Positions 10,216-21,560 are shown, counted from the first letter of the stretch. The stretch: DNA of 64,000 nt from Heterohyrax brucei (GCA_028571685.1 CM053158.1:60170001-60234000); one strand, 5' to 3'. The notes: generated by a model from the sequence alone, not told the origin. Numbers and translations: made by a program.

Positions 10216-11129
10216 ATGAATTATAACATAGAAAAATCACAAAATGAAAGACGGTGATGGCCTAAACAAGTAGACAGAGTTTTGGAGGATGCAATTCCAT
10301 TTATGATAGACTGTACGTAAATGTGTATAGCAGCTTCATTTGTAATAGCTAAAATTGGAAACAACTAAGATTTTTGTTTTTTTAGCAGGTGAATGATGAC
10401 ACAAACTGTGATATATCCATCCATCCCATGGGATACTGCTCAGCGATAAAAAGGAAACTACTGAATGAACCTCCAGGGAATTTGTGCTGAGTGAAACAAA
10501 CCTCAAAAGGTTGCATCCTGTATGACTCCACTTATATAACATTTTTGAAATGACAAAATTAATAAAAGTGAAGAACAGGTTCTAATCTGTTGCCAGAGGT
10601 CAGGGATGGGGGGAGAAGGATAAAATGACTGGCTATCGAAGGCAACATAAAGGATACTTGTGTCAATGGAACTGTTCAGTATCTTGACTATATTGATGGT
10701 AATATTCTTCCTGTTGTACTGTAGTTTCCCCCACATACACCCCATGAGAGAAGCCAAGCTGATTTCATCATGTGGAGGAAATTAGAACTAGGGTTAGTTT
10801 TTTTTTTAATTGATACATGATTCATATACTATGAAATTCACCCATTTAAACTGGATAGTTCAATGGTTTTCAGTAAATTCACAGAATGGTGCAGCCCTCT
10901 AAGTTTAGAATATTTCATAATTCAAAAAGAAACCCCATGTCTGTTAGCCATTGCCCCGTATTACCCCCTAACCACCTTTACGTCTTCACCCTGGGTGACC
11001 AGTAGTTTCCTTTCTTGTCTATATAGATTTGCCTCTTCTGGACATATCGTATAAGTGGAGTCATATGTGGTCTTTTGTGGTGGTCTTAGCAGAAATGTTT
11101 TCAAAGTTCCTCTGTATTGAAGCATGTGT

Positions 11130-11254
11130 TTAAGAGCTTGGCTGCTATCCAGCTTGAATCTACCAGCCACTCCTTGAAAACTGTGTGGGGCAGTTCTCCT
11201 CTGTCCCGTAGGGTCACTAAGAGTCAGAGACAACTAGACGGCAACAGGGTTTTG
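11130..11254 (+). repeat. AfroSINE, head-truncated, nested in L1
   Basis: It begins in the head (AGAGCTTGGCTGCTATCC), has body CTCCTTGAAAACTGTGTGGG, and ends CAACTAGACGGCAACAGGGT. Confidence 0.85.
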
Positions 11255-11592
11255 GTCAGGACGTCATTCCTTTATTGTAGAATAACATTCCATTGTATGG
11301 CTCTACCAGTACCTTTCGTCTGTCCCTTCATCAGCTGATGGAGATTGCAGTGTTTCTACTTTTTGGCTATTATAAATAATAAAGCTGTGAACGTTGATGT
11401 ACAAGCTTTTTGGGTGGATGTATGTTTTTTATTTTTCTTGGATATATACCTACCAGTGGAATTTCTGGGCCATACGGTAACTTAACATTTTGAGGAAATG
11501 CTAAACTTCCAAAATAGCTGCACCATTTTACGTTCTGTAGCAATAGATGATGGTTCAAGTTTTCCTATGTAAAACAGTTTTGCAGTATAAAT

Positions 11593-11785
11593 CACCTGGG
11601 TGGTGAAAACAATTTGCATAACTCTACTGACAGTTTGGCACTTGGATCTCAACCAGCAGCACTGTGCAAGAAAGGGATGGCAACCTGCATGCAAAAGTAT
11701 CACAGCCAAAAAAACCCTATGGGGCAGTTTTAATATGTGGGATTGCCATGAGTTGACACCGATGTGATGGCAATGTTTTTTTTTA
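11593..11785 (+). repeat. AfroSINE, RTE-bodied type, nested in L1
   Basis: CACCTGGGTGGTGAAAACAA head, GGATGGCAACCTGCATGCAA body, and GATTGCCATGAGTTGACACC tail. Confidence 0.75.
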
Positions 11786-11850
11786 ACATAGTTTTGCAAG
11801 ATGTTTCCATTAGGGAAAAATAGGTAAAGATAAAGGGTATGCAGGAGCTC

Positions 11851-12414
11851 TCTGAGTTATCTCAAAGCTTGATTAAAAAAATAATTTGGCGGTACATAGT
11901 AGAAGTGTCTCGTCTTTATTTTCAAAAGTTTACATGTTTATTTCTTGCAATGATTTTAGTATATGTTTGAAAAAGACACTCCTAATTGGTATTTAATTTC
12001 TAAGAGCATCATCACTTTCACCTGTCATCTCAGTGAGTTGGTTTAGGGAGGCTGAAATGGGCAGCAGGTGGATAGATATCTCAGGAGGTTGTGCTGTACT
12101 CTAAAATTGCCCACAAACTTGAAATACTCATAACTTACTATTGAAGTTGGCAGAGAATAGCAATTGAAAAAATTAATGTAAATCTTTTAATTTTTATGCA
12201 ATTCCAGTTGATAATGGGTCTATAGGAGTAGCCCCAAATAGAAATGTTCATATGTAACATGTTAATGAAGATAATGATAATGACATTAGAAAAAGACCAA
12301 TGAAAAGGGTTTCTATAACACCTTAGCTCAGTTTCAGGAACTTGTGGTCCTTAAAAGCTCTTCAGTTGTGTCCCTAATTGTACTGTGTTGTTAGCTGTGG
12401 TCTAGCCAGCCCAC
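11851..12414. other. intron, no recognised feature
   Basis: AT-rich sequence with nothing recognisable. Confidence 0.4.
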
Positions 12415-12716
12415 TTCTCTTGGTGATCTTATGCACAACAAAACCAAACCTACCCAGCCCTGCACCATTGCCTTGTTTGCAGTTCAGACCATTGTGTTTC
12501 ATCGAGTTTTCACCTGGAAACTGACAGTGAGGCCTTTCTTCCTGTCTTATTCTGGAAGCTCCGTTGAAGCCTGGTCAGCTTCATAGCGACACCCAAACCT
12601 CCACTGACAGATGAGTGGCAGCTGTGCATGAGGTACATTGGCTGGGAATTGAACTCAGTTCTCCCACATGGAAAGTGAGACACTCCCACTGAACACTAGT
12701 GTTCCTTACATAAATG
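12415..12716 (-). repeat. tRNA-Gly-headed SINE
   Basis: Read on the minus strand from about 12714, it starts with a tRNA-like head with TGTTCAGTGGGAGTGTCTC (A-box area), GTGGGAGA and AGTTCAATTCCCAGCCAATG (B-box and acceptor stem). This closely follows glycine tRNA. A body of about 230 bp follows and ends near the GGTTTTGTTGTGC motif. It differs from the other SINEs here in head and body. Confidence 0.7.
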
Positions 12717-13289
12717 TATTCAGAATCAAAACAGTAATGGATTACTGAATAGAAATTAGCAGTTGTCCGATGCATTTTCATGGTGATGTTTTCTTAAAGT
12801 CTCTACAGTCCTGTGCCATACTTAATTTTAGCTATTTGTGGCAGGTGGAGAAAGCTGGTTGAGGAGGAGAGACCAGTCAAGAAAGAGAACTGAGGGGAAG
12901 GGGTCAGGCAGTGGTGTGCATGCAAAGAGACAGGGACTTGTGTTTATGATACACTCTCACTTAGTCCTGATGATGCAGCAAAAACAAATATGCTACCAGA
13001 ATGCTTCTCATGATGCAGATAGATTTCCTGAGGGCAAATGAAACCTTGTGTTGGAGCAGCACCAGTTTTTCCTAGCTGGGCTGTGCAGTTTTACAATGTG
13101 GAATTTTCTGTCTGGACCATCAACCTCTGCAGTCAGGCTGGTTTTTCCAAACTGTAGTGTGAGGGAGGAAGCAAAAGGCTCTGAGAATTGAATTTCTTTG
13201 AGAGAATGCCTGAATCACAGGGAGCCATACCATAGTCTTGCATGTGCAATTTTCTGGTTGGTAGAAAATGCTTATAAGTGTCTTATATA
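12717..13289. other. intron, no recognised feature
   Basis: No recognised repeat and no exon-like segment with splice sites. Confidence 0.35.
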
Positions 13290-13291
13290 AT

Positions 13292-14036
13292 TGTGCACCA
13301 AAACCGAACTAACCCCAAACTTGTCATTGGATTGATTCTGACTCATGGCAACTATGATGGGGTGAATGTGTTTTACATGTAGCAAGGATAAGAATTTTGG
13401 GGAGCCAAAGGGTAGAAAGTCATGGTTGGAATTTTGTACCCCCAAAACACGTGTATCAGTTTGGCCAGGCCGTAATTCCCAGTATTGTGTGATTATCCAC
13501 CATTTTTGTCATCTGATGTGACTTTCCTATATGTTGTAAATTCTACCTCTATGATGATGATGAGATAGAAGGCAGTTATGTTAATGAGGAAGGACTCCAC
13601 CTACAAGATTGTGCCTTGAGCTCTCGAGATATAAAAGAGAAGCAAGCAGAGAGGTGGGGGGGACCTGCTACCACTGAGAAAGCAGCACCAGGAGCAGAGC
13701 ACATTCTTTAGATCCAGGGCTCCTCACAAGAGAAGCTCCTAGTCCAGAGGAAGATTAATGACAAGGACTTTCCATCAGAGGTGACAGTGAAAGCCCTCCC
13801 CTGGAGCTGACACCCTGAATTTGGAATTCTAGCCTATTACTAGACTGTAAGAGAATAAACTTCAGTTTGTTGATGCCATCGACTTGTGGTATTTCTATTA
13901 CAGCAGCTGCAGATAACCAGGACAGGAACCTTACAGGACTCACTAGCATTGCCCTGTAGTGTTTCCAAGGAATGGCTGGCTGGTAGATTCAAACTGCAGC
14001 CAAGCTCTTAACCTCTGCACTACCGTGGCTCCTTCC
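13292..14036 (-). repeat. AfroSINE split by an LTR
   Basis: The reversed SINE tail (AACCGAACTAACCCCAAACT, GATTCTGACTCATGGCAAC) ends at about 13358. The reversed body and head (GTGTTTCCAAGGAATGGCTG to TTAACCTCTGCACTACCGTG) resume at about 13932. The inserted piece is an LTR. Confidence 0.8.
13360..13930 (+). mobile_element. solo LTR, MaLR/ERVL type, with TATA box and polyadenylation signal
   Basis: It is about 570 bp, starts TGATGGGGTGAATG and ends ATAACCAGGACA (TG...CA). It carries TATAAAAG at 13630, a GAGAATAAACTTCAG polyadenylation area at 13851, and the MaLR-type end CTTGTGGTATTTCTATTACA. The internal retroviral region is missing, so it is a solo LTR left by recombination. Confidence 0.75.
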
Positions 14037-14040
14037 TGGC

Positions 14041-15539
14041 ACATGGTAAGCATTCAAAAGATACTTAAATGAAGTGAATTGTTCCTTACTAGTAAGTCAA
14101 ATTATTGAATCAATAAAAACTAGTGAGTAAACAGTTGATTTCAGTAGCATAAGTAAGTTCAGAGACAATTTTATTTGATTTACTCATGACACCTCTGGAC
14201 CTCAGTCCTCTTGGTAAACAACTGTAGTCATTGTCTCCTGAGCATTGGATTTGATATTTTGAAGAGAAAAGTGACTGTGCTAAAAAAAAATAATGGCAGC
14301 AAACAGTTTTATTTTCATAGACTATGCAGCAGGCAAGAGGTTGTTGACAATGCTTCACATCCAGGTTTGGATACTGACTGAGAGCTCTGCCAGCTCTTGC
14401 CACAGTCCTATAATTTTAATGTCTGTTAAGTGAAAACAATTGATTTTTTTAAAGTGGTGTGGGAATTTGATGCAAATTCAAAAATACAACATATTCAACA
14501 CTGTAAACTATTGATCAGTGTTATTTTAGGGAAGGGGTTTTGTTCATTTTGATCCTTTTCCAAATAACAATTTCAAATGCTATAAAATAAACTTAGTTTC
14601 ACCCTAACAGTTATGCTCTTTAAAGAGCATTTATGTATCCTACAGTATCTCTTCAAAGACGAAGGAAACCAATTTATATAGTTCAACTGAAAACCTGTTT
14701 CAAAGGAAACCTGTTACTAGTTAACAGGTGACGAAAATGGATTGAACTTAAAAATATAAAAACGTCTTTTTTGTCTGCCTTACCTGTGTTAAATTTGTCT
14801 TCTGACTTTCAAAATGTAGGCATATTTTGCCTTTGAATGTAGTCATTCATTCAGCAAATAATATCTGCTGTGTGCCAGTCACCAGGGTAGGTGATCAATA
14901 AAGTATCTGTTGAATAAACATGCTCTGGTACAATAGAAATTGGCATAGAAAATATGAAGAGCCCTACATATACATAAGTCAGTATAATAAGGTTGTCACT
15001 CTTGAATTTCCAGTTCTGAGGAGCTTATCACTCGGAGTCTGAAATATGTCTCTTGCTTTTCCCTGGTAAACCCAAAACTGGTTCTCGCTTTTTGGTAATT
15101 CAAAATACAGTGTTTCATTATTAGCATTGTGTTTTAATGTAAGTTACTGGGTTCTAAATACACATTTTATTATGCTGACAACTTTGAACTGTTATTGTTG
15201 TAACAGTATTTTGGGAAATAAAAGCATTAAGTGTTGCTTAACAAGCTCGATTGATCTTTCAGCACCTAATGCATCCAAGTCACAAACTTTGAAATGTGAT
15301 GGTGCTTTGTTTTTCCTATTATAAATTCACACAGAATAATACGAAATACTGTCTCTCCATAGCTCACCTACTCATGAACCTTCCACAGAACAAACCACTG
15401 CTAACAGGTTTACACACCATTTTTAATCTCTTCATTTAGGGAAGCTCTAGCCATAAATTTGTGAAAAGTTATAGGAATGTCATAGAAATTATTGAGACTG
15501 ACTACTACTTTCATTTTTGTTATGTCTTATTCTAGATAA
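14041..15539. other. intron, mostly unassigned
   Basis: 14835-14935 resembles an L2/MIR 3' end (CATTCATTCAGCAAATAATA, CTGTGTGCCAGTCACC). The remainder shows no recognised element and no PRKAG2 exon. Confidence 0.35.
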
Positions 15540-15540
15540 G

Positions 15541-15690
15541 AAAACCCTGCTATCTATGGCTATTAACCAAAAGGTCAGCAGTTTGAATCCACTAAGTACT
15601 TCTTGGAAACTATGGGGCAGTTCTATCCTCTCTTACAAAGACACTCTGAGTTGGAATTGACTCAGTGCAGTGGGTTTTGGGTTTATTCTA
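15541..15690 (+). repeat. AfroSINE, short type
   Basis: GAAAACCCTGCTATCTATGG head, CAGCAGTTTGAATCCACTAA B-box region, GACTCAGTGCAGTGGGTTTT tail. Confidence 0.85.
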
Positions 15691-15894
15691 GATAAAGTGA
15701 TCAAAAAGATACACAATATTTAACTATAATTAAAGGACCTTGTTAATGTTTCCATTCTATCTTCTGTAATTGACTGAAGGGAATTATGTCATCTTTCTTT
15801 ATTCTCTATGCTGTTGTGTAGTTAGTCAGATTAGTGTGAACTAGGGCACAGAACCAACTAAATGGAGATGTAAATCTTAGAAAGGTTTCAGGCC

Positions 15895-16745
15895 TCTCTT
15901 TTTATTGATGTATTACTTACCTACAGAAAGCTTTTCATTCAAATGTAAAATTTGTCAACAATCAAGATAGGAGACATTGTTATCACCCCCAAAAGTATCC
16001 TTATGGCACTTTGTGGTTCACCCTGCCTTCTGCCTGTGGTCTGATGTAATCACTGTACTATTTTTTGTCATACAGATATCTTCTAAAATTATAGGTACAT
16101 GAAACTGTAACAGTATGTATTCTTTTAACAACTGGTTCATCTCAGCATGATTTTGAGATTCTCTCACATGGTTGAGTGTATCAGTACTCTGTCCATTTTT
16201 GTTACTCAGTAGTAGTATGCTGTATGGATATGCTGCAGTCTATTCGTTTGTTGATGGACTTGTTAAGCTGCCCTAGTGGTACAGTGGTTAAAGTGCTAGC
16301 TACAGACTAGAAGATTGATGGTTTGAACCTCTAGCTGCTCTGTGGACAAAGGTGTTGCAGTCTGCTTCTCTAAAGATTTATACGCCTTGGAAGCCCTATA
16401 GTGTCACTGTATTTTTGTTGTTGATAGACATTGGAAATGTTCCTTTTTTGGCCATTATGAATAAAACTGCTGTGAACATTCATGTTCAAGTCTTTGTAGG
16501 TATACATTTTCATTGCTTTTGAGTAAATGACAAGGAGTCGAATGACTAGGGCATAGGTAGGTGTATATCTGACGTGAGAAACTGCCAGTTGTGCAGAGTT
16601 TATATTTCACGTTACAACCAGCAACGTATGAGGGTACCGGTTGCTGCGCATCCTCATCAACACTTGACATGGCCAGTTTGTCGGTTGTTGCCATTGTAGC
16701 CGTTCTAGCGGCTGTGTGGGAGCTCCTCAATGTGGATTTCTTAAA
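15895..16745 (-). mobile_element. L1 3' part, minus strand
   Basis: The reversed 3' UTR and ORF2 end are recognisable: TTCATCTCAGCATGATTTTG, GGCCATTATGAATAAAACTG and CAACCAGCAACGTATGAGGG. Confidence 0.75.
16266..16428 (+). repeat. AfroSINE, long type, nested in L1 with target-site duplication
   Basis: Head CCCTAGTGGTACAGTGGTTA and body AAGGTGTTGCAGTCTGCTTC. The L1 sequence TTGATGGACTT before it recurs as TTGATAGACATT after it, the expected duplication of the insertion site. Confidence 0.8.
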
Positions 16746-17158
16746 ATAAAAAAATTACTGAAAATACAACAAAACATGCCATTTCCACAATTTCTACATA
16801 TGAAATTCAGGGATGCTGATTACATTCTCTGAGTTTTATAACCATCCTCACTCTCCTTTCCAAATCATTCCACCACAATTAACATAAACTCAATGCCCCC
16901 AAAGAAATGCCACGTTATCCTTTCCCTCTAACTCCTGGTAACCACTAGTAATCTTTGGTTTCTACATATTTGTTTATTTCATATAAGAGATCCTACAGTG
17001 TCTGTACTTTTGCAACCAGCATTTTGCTCAGGATGATGTTTTCAAGGTTCATCCATGTTGTGGCATATAGCAGAAATTCTCTTTTTGGCTAAGTAGTATT
17101 CCATTCACCATACCATGTTTTGTTTATTCATCCGTCTACTTTTTAAAAAGATATTATG
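16746..17158 (-). mobile_element. second L1 3' UTR, minus strand
   Basis: A further reversed L1 3' end starting from an A/T-rich tail, with CCTGGTAACCACTAGTAATC and TTTTCAAGGTTCATCCATGT. It duplicates parts of the preceding element, so it is a separate insertion. Confidence 0.7.
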
Positions 17159-17839
17159 CTCTCAGTGAAAACTTACACACAAAATTCGGTTTCCATTTGA
17201 CAATGTCTAAGCAAATGGTTCAATGAACATTAGTTACAGTTTTTCACAATGTTGCTTTAGAGTAGTTGTTGACTTTTTAGTTACATATAGATTTTTTTTA
17301 ACGGAGTATTTTACTCTTGGATAATCTTTATTTTGTGTGCCAACTTGATATTTTGCTAAAAGATGACCTCAAGAGATAGTTTTGGCTCAGGGTATATAGT
17401 ATCTAAGGGTGATAGCTTCAAGGGTGGTCTACTCCTAACTGTTCTCATAAATTTAGACACTTAGAGTTCTATTTTGCATTTTTCTGCTGTTTCATCAGGG
17501 TACATCTATCGTGGCCTTGATCAGGACAGTTGGTAGTGGTAGCTGGGCACCATCTTGTTCTGTTCTCAAGCTGTGGCTCATATAGGCAGTCCTATAGACT
17601 AGTTTCTTTGAGACTTTGGTTTCATTCCTTCCTTTTTAGAGGACAGTAGTTGTATCTTAGATGGCTGCTCAGAAGCTTTCAAGACCCAAGATGCTACTCA
17701 CCTCGCTGGAATGCAGAACATGAATTTTGTGATGCCAGTTGACTGAGTTATTCCATTAGACTAAGGTCCTAGACCGCCTTCAAACCAAGAAAAATATTCT
17801 TCCAAGTTGTTTGGTTATGTCTGAGAGGTATCTGTAACT

Positions 17840-17960
17840 ACGTCTGCTATGATATATATGTGTGCATACATGTATCAGTACATACACATATGTAGATACG
17901 TCTGTCAGTGCACACATATGTACTCACCTGTGCCTAGCCATACACATACATGCCTGTATA
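17840..17960. repeat. imperfect CA/TA-rich microsatellite
   Basis: Repeated ACATACATG / CACATATGTA-type units within the reversed L1 3' UTR. Confidence 0.6.
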
Positions 17961-18814
17961 CCTACACGAGGCCATACCCTTACTGGTTTTGTTCTTGTTG
18001 ACAAGTTATGAATGTCCTATTGTTTAGCACAAACATCCATTTATCTGTGTGCTTCCTAGTGGCATCTTTTACTTTGGCCAAGCTGTGCTCATTACACCCA
18101 CATCCTGCGCTACTTTTCCCATCACCAAAAATAACAAGATCTGGAGAGTGATTCTGCCTTCCTCCTACCCATCCATGGTACCCACCAATGAACACTGGCT
18201 TCTATGTATATATCTATTCTCGTATTCATATACAAGTGGAATCATACAATACATGTTCTTATGCAATTGACTTAGCATTATGTTTTCTAGGTACATCCAT
18301 GTTATCTTTCACAGACTTACCATTTTTTTAATGCTTGTATAGTATCCCACTGTATGAACGTAGATTTTTATTATTCATTTATCTGTTGAAGGACACTTAA
18401 GTTGTCATTGCTTTGCTATTGTGCATAATGCTGCAATGAACATAGGTATGGGTATGTCGGTGCCACTTCTGTAAGTCTCTAGGATATATACCTAGAAGTT
18501 GGTTGCTGGATCATAGAGTAATTCTATTTCTAGTTTTTGAGGAAGTGCCATACCATTTTCCATAATAGTTATATCATTTTACAGTACCACTAGTAATGGA
18601 TAAGTGTTCCAGTATCCCCATATCCTTGCCAACATTTGTTATCTTTTTATTTTATTTTTATCAGTGCCATTTTTGCCAGAGTGAGAAAGTATATCTCATT
18701 GTAGTTTTGGTTGTATTGGTAATAGCTAGTGATCTTGAGCACCTTTTTCACATGTTTGCTGGCCACTTGAGGGTCCTTTTGGGTAGAGTGTTCATTCAGG
18801 CCCTTTACTTTTTA

Positions 18815-19048
18815 TTTTTTTTATTTTAGATGAAAGTTTACACAACAAACTAGCTTTCCATTAAGCAGTTAGTATACATATCATTTTATGACATTGGTTA
18901 ATGATCCCATGCCCTGTCAACACTGTCCCTTCTCAACCTTGGATTCCCTGTTTCCAGCTTTCCTGTCCCCTCCTGACTTCTAGTGCTTACTCCTAGGCTG
19001 GTGTGCCCCTTTAGTCTCATTTTATAGGCCTGTGTAATCTTTGGATGA
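18815..19048 (-). mobile_element. L1 3' UTR-only fragment nested in L1
   Basis: It begins with a T-rich stretch (the reversed poly-A), then AGATGAAAGTTTACACAACA and CAGCTTTCCTGTCCCCTCC. It splits ORF2 sequence that reads continuously when this piece is removed. Confidence 0.75.
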
Positions 19049-20089
19049 AGCCTTTGTCCATTTTTTAATTGGATTGTTTGTCTTGTTGAGTTGTTGAAAT
19101 TTTTTGTATATTTTAGAGATTAGACCTTATTGCATATGTTGTTTCCAAAGATTTTTTTCACAGTCTGTAGGTTGCCTTTTTACTCGTTTGATAAAATCTT
19201 TTGGTGACCATAAGTGTTTAATTTTTATGAGGTCCCAATTATCTAATTGTCGTCTGCTACCTGTAGTTGTTTGTTAGCCTTTTTTTAAAGTTTTCTTCCA
19301 AGAACTTTGTAAATTTAGGATCAAAATAGATCAAAGACGTAACATTTAGGTCTTTGATTCATTTTCAATTCATTTTTGTGTATGATATGAAGTATGAGTC
19401 TTGTTTCATTTTTCTACAGGTAGATATCTAGCTTTGCCAGCACCATTTATTAGAGACTGTTTCTTCCGCATTGAATGGATTTTGGCACCTTGTTGAAAAT
19501 CAGTTGTCCATAGATAAGGTGGATTTATTTCTGGGTTATTCCACTGGTTCATGTGTCTATCATTGAATCAGTATCAGGCTGATTTGATCACAGTGTCTAT
19601 AATATATTTTGATACCAGGGAATGTGAGGCTTCCTACTTTGTTCTTTTTCAGTAGTCCTTTGGCTGTTCAGGCCTTCTTTCCTTACCATATAAAGTTGGT
19701 TGTCATTTTTTCCATTTCAGTGAAGAATGTTAGAATTTGTATAGAGATTGCATTGTATCGGTAGATCACCTGAGGTGATATTGACATTTTCACTATAGTA
19801 AGTCTTCCAGTTCATGAACATGGAATATGCTTCATTTTTAGGTCTTTTTTAGTCTTACAGTAGTGTTTTGTAATTTTCCAGTCCCTGGTTAGGTTAACTC
19901 CTAGATATTTTATCATTTGGGGGACTACTTTAAATGGTATGTTTTGTCAATTTCTTTTTCAGAATATTCTGTCATTGTAAAGTACCCTAGCTGATTTTGT
20001 GTGTGTGTTGATCTTGTGTTCTGTGGTGTTGCTAAATTTTTCTATTAGATTCAGCAGTATTCTTGTGGAATCTTTAGGGTTTTGATACA

Positions 20090-21472
20090 TGAGGTCTGAC
20101 AGTTAAGTTCATGAACTCATCCTAGAAAAAGTGCTACATACCTCATTGCTGAATATTACTATGGTCACCTTCAAAGTACTCTCCTCGGGAAGCTATGCAC
20201 TGATGCCAGTGCCTAGTCTACCCTTCAAAGCAATTTTGGAACTCTTTTTTCTGGAATGGCCATCCCCTGTCATCGTATTATCCACGATGTCCTGAATGTC
20301 ATCAAAATGCCTTCCTTTCAATGATTTCCTTAACTTTGGGGTAAAAAAAAGGTCACTGGGGGCCAGATCAGGTGAGTAGGTAGGGTTTTTCAATACAGTT
20401 ATTTGTTTACTGGCTAAAAACTCCCTCACAGTGCCATGTGAACTGGTGCATTGTTGTTATGCAAGAGCCATGAATTGTTGTTAAAAGGTTCAGGTCATTT
20501 TCATCTGTTTCACACATCCTTTTCAGCACTTCCAAATAGTAAATTTCATTAACTGTTTCTCCATTTGGTACACATTCATGATGAACAATCCCTCTGATAC
20601 CAAAAAGGGTTAGCGATATTGTTTTGACTCTTGATTTGGACTGACAGAACTTTTTTGGTCATGCAGAATTGACTGACTGCCATTGTGTACTCTGACACTT
20701 TGTTTCAGGATTGTATTGGTACACACAATTGTAATGGTACACTGTCTTGCCTCTCCAAAAGGTCTTGGCAAACTTCGCCTCTCCTTTACTTTTGTTCAGC
20801 AGTGAGCTCCTTCAGGACCGTTTTTGTATGTACCTTTCTCATGCCAAGATTTTCAATTAAGATTTTCTTGACTGTTTCTCTACTGATGTGTACTTGGCCT
20901 GCTGTGCTTCTCATAGTCAGCCAATGATTTTAATGCACGATTTGATGAATTTTTGCAATGTCCTCATCAGATCTGCTTGTTACTGACTACTATGACCTCT
21001 CTTCATCAGTGATGCTTTCTCTCCCCTCAGAAAAACATTTAATCCATTTTTACACTGCAGTTTTCTTCATGGTATTATCCCCATAAACTTGGACTAACAT
21101 GTCCCTGATAGCACTTGCTCTCTTGCCAAGTTTAGCAAGAAATTGAATGTTTGTTCATTGTTCTAATTCAAGCTCCGACATTCTCGTGATGGCACACAAA
21201 AACCCACAACAGCAATAATGAATGCCACTCAGCAAGATATCTATATCTATATCTATGTCTATATCTATATAGAGATATAAATATCTATATCTCTAGATAT
21301 AGATATATCTATATAGAGACAGATACAATGAATGCCACTCATCACCACACTTCAACACAAACACAGCTGAGACAGTGATATACTAAAGTTATGAAACCTT
21401 ACCAAGTTGTTTGTATAGTGTTGCCAATGTAAGCACATGGTGGCAAGTTCATGAAAGTCATTGTCAGACCTT
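20090..21472 (-). mobile_element. mariner (Tc1/mariner) transposon, nearly full length, dead
   Basis: A cut-and-paste DNA transposon about 1.38 kb long including a microsatellite insertion. The left end reads TGAGGTCTGACAGTTAAGTT; the right end is the complementary ACTTTCATTGTCAGACCTT-like sequence ending at 21472. The transposase runs on the minus strand. Its C-terminal segment (20429 to 20193) has MREFLASKQITVL and YSPDLAPSD, the region of the third catalytic aspartate in DD34D mariners. Upstream parts lie in broken frames up to about 21200. The element sits at the end of an L1; the expected TA flank is not intact (TACA precedes the left end). Three miniature derivatives lie elsewhere in the window. 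Confidence 0.85.
21234..21320. repeat. palindromic ATCTAT/ATAGAT microsatellite inside the mariner
   Basis: ATCTAT-type units turn into ATAGAT-type units, so the tract can fold on itself. The mariner sequence AATGAATGCCACTCA occurs on both sides (21217 and 21328), which shows a local duplication with the expansion. Confidence 0.8.
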
Positions 21473-21560
21473 GTGTGTGTGTGTTCATGTGTGTGTGTAC
21501 CTGTACGTATGTGTGTGTGTATACTATATATGTGTACCTGTATATACATATATATGTACT
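21472..21560. repeat. TG/TA microsatellite at the mariner end
   Basis: TGTG repeats interrupted by TACC and ATAT units begin at the last base of the mariner terminal repeat. Confidence 0.8.

Larger units (their letters stand above)
8137..10795 (+). mobile_element. old L1, ORF2 C-terminal part and 3' UTR
   Basis: L1 is an autonomous retrotransposon; this is a 5'-truncated, dead copy. It enters in the reverse transcriptase region (AAGGCAAGGATGTCTAAA, then GTTTGCAGATGGTGTGGT for the catalytic-site segment). It runs through the thumb and C-terminal region (GATGAGGATGTGGAGAAAAG at 9645) to the 3' UTR (TTGCCAGAGGTCAGGGATGG at 10590). Many frameshifts and stops break it. An AfroSINE and an LTR interrupt it, and it meets a minus-strand L1 tail to tail at about 10797. 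Confidence 0.85.
10797..11850 (-). mobile_element. L1 3' end, minus strand
   Basis: Reversed L1 3' UTR (AATTCACCCATTTAAACTGG; AACCCCATGTCTGTTAGCC) leads into the reversed ORF2 end (CATTCCATTGTATGGCTCTA; TGCACCATTTTACGTTCTGT). Two AfroSINEs interrupt it. Confidence 0.8.
17160..20088 (-). mobile_element. L1 with 3' UTR and ORF2 C-terminal half, minus strand
   Basis: The reversed 3' UTR at 17160-18000 (GTAGTGGTAGCTGGGCACCA, shared with 28140, 33330 and 58495) leads into reversed ORF2 (TTGCTATTGTGCATAATGCT, TTGTTGAAAATCAGTTGTCC). The ORF2 frame is broken throughout. A second L1 3' UTR piece interrupts it at 18815-19048 and a mariner ends it at 20090. Confidence 0.85.
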
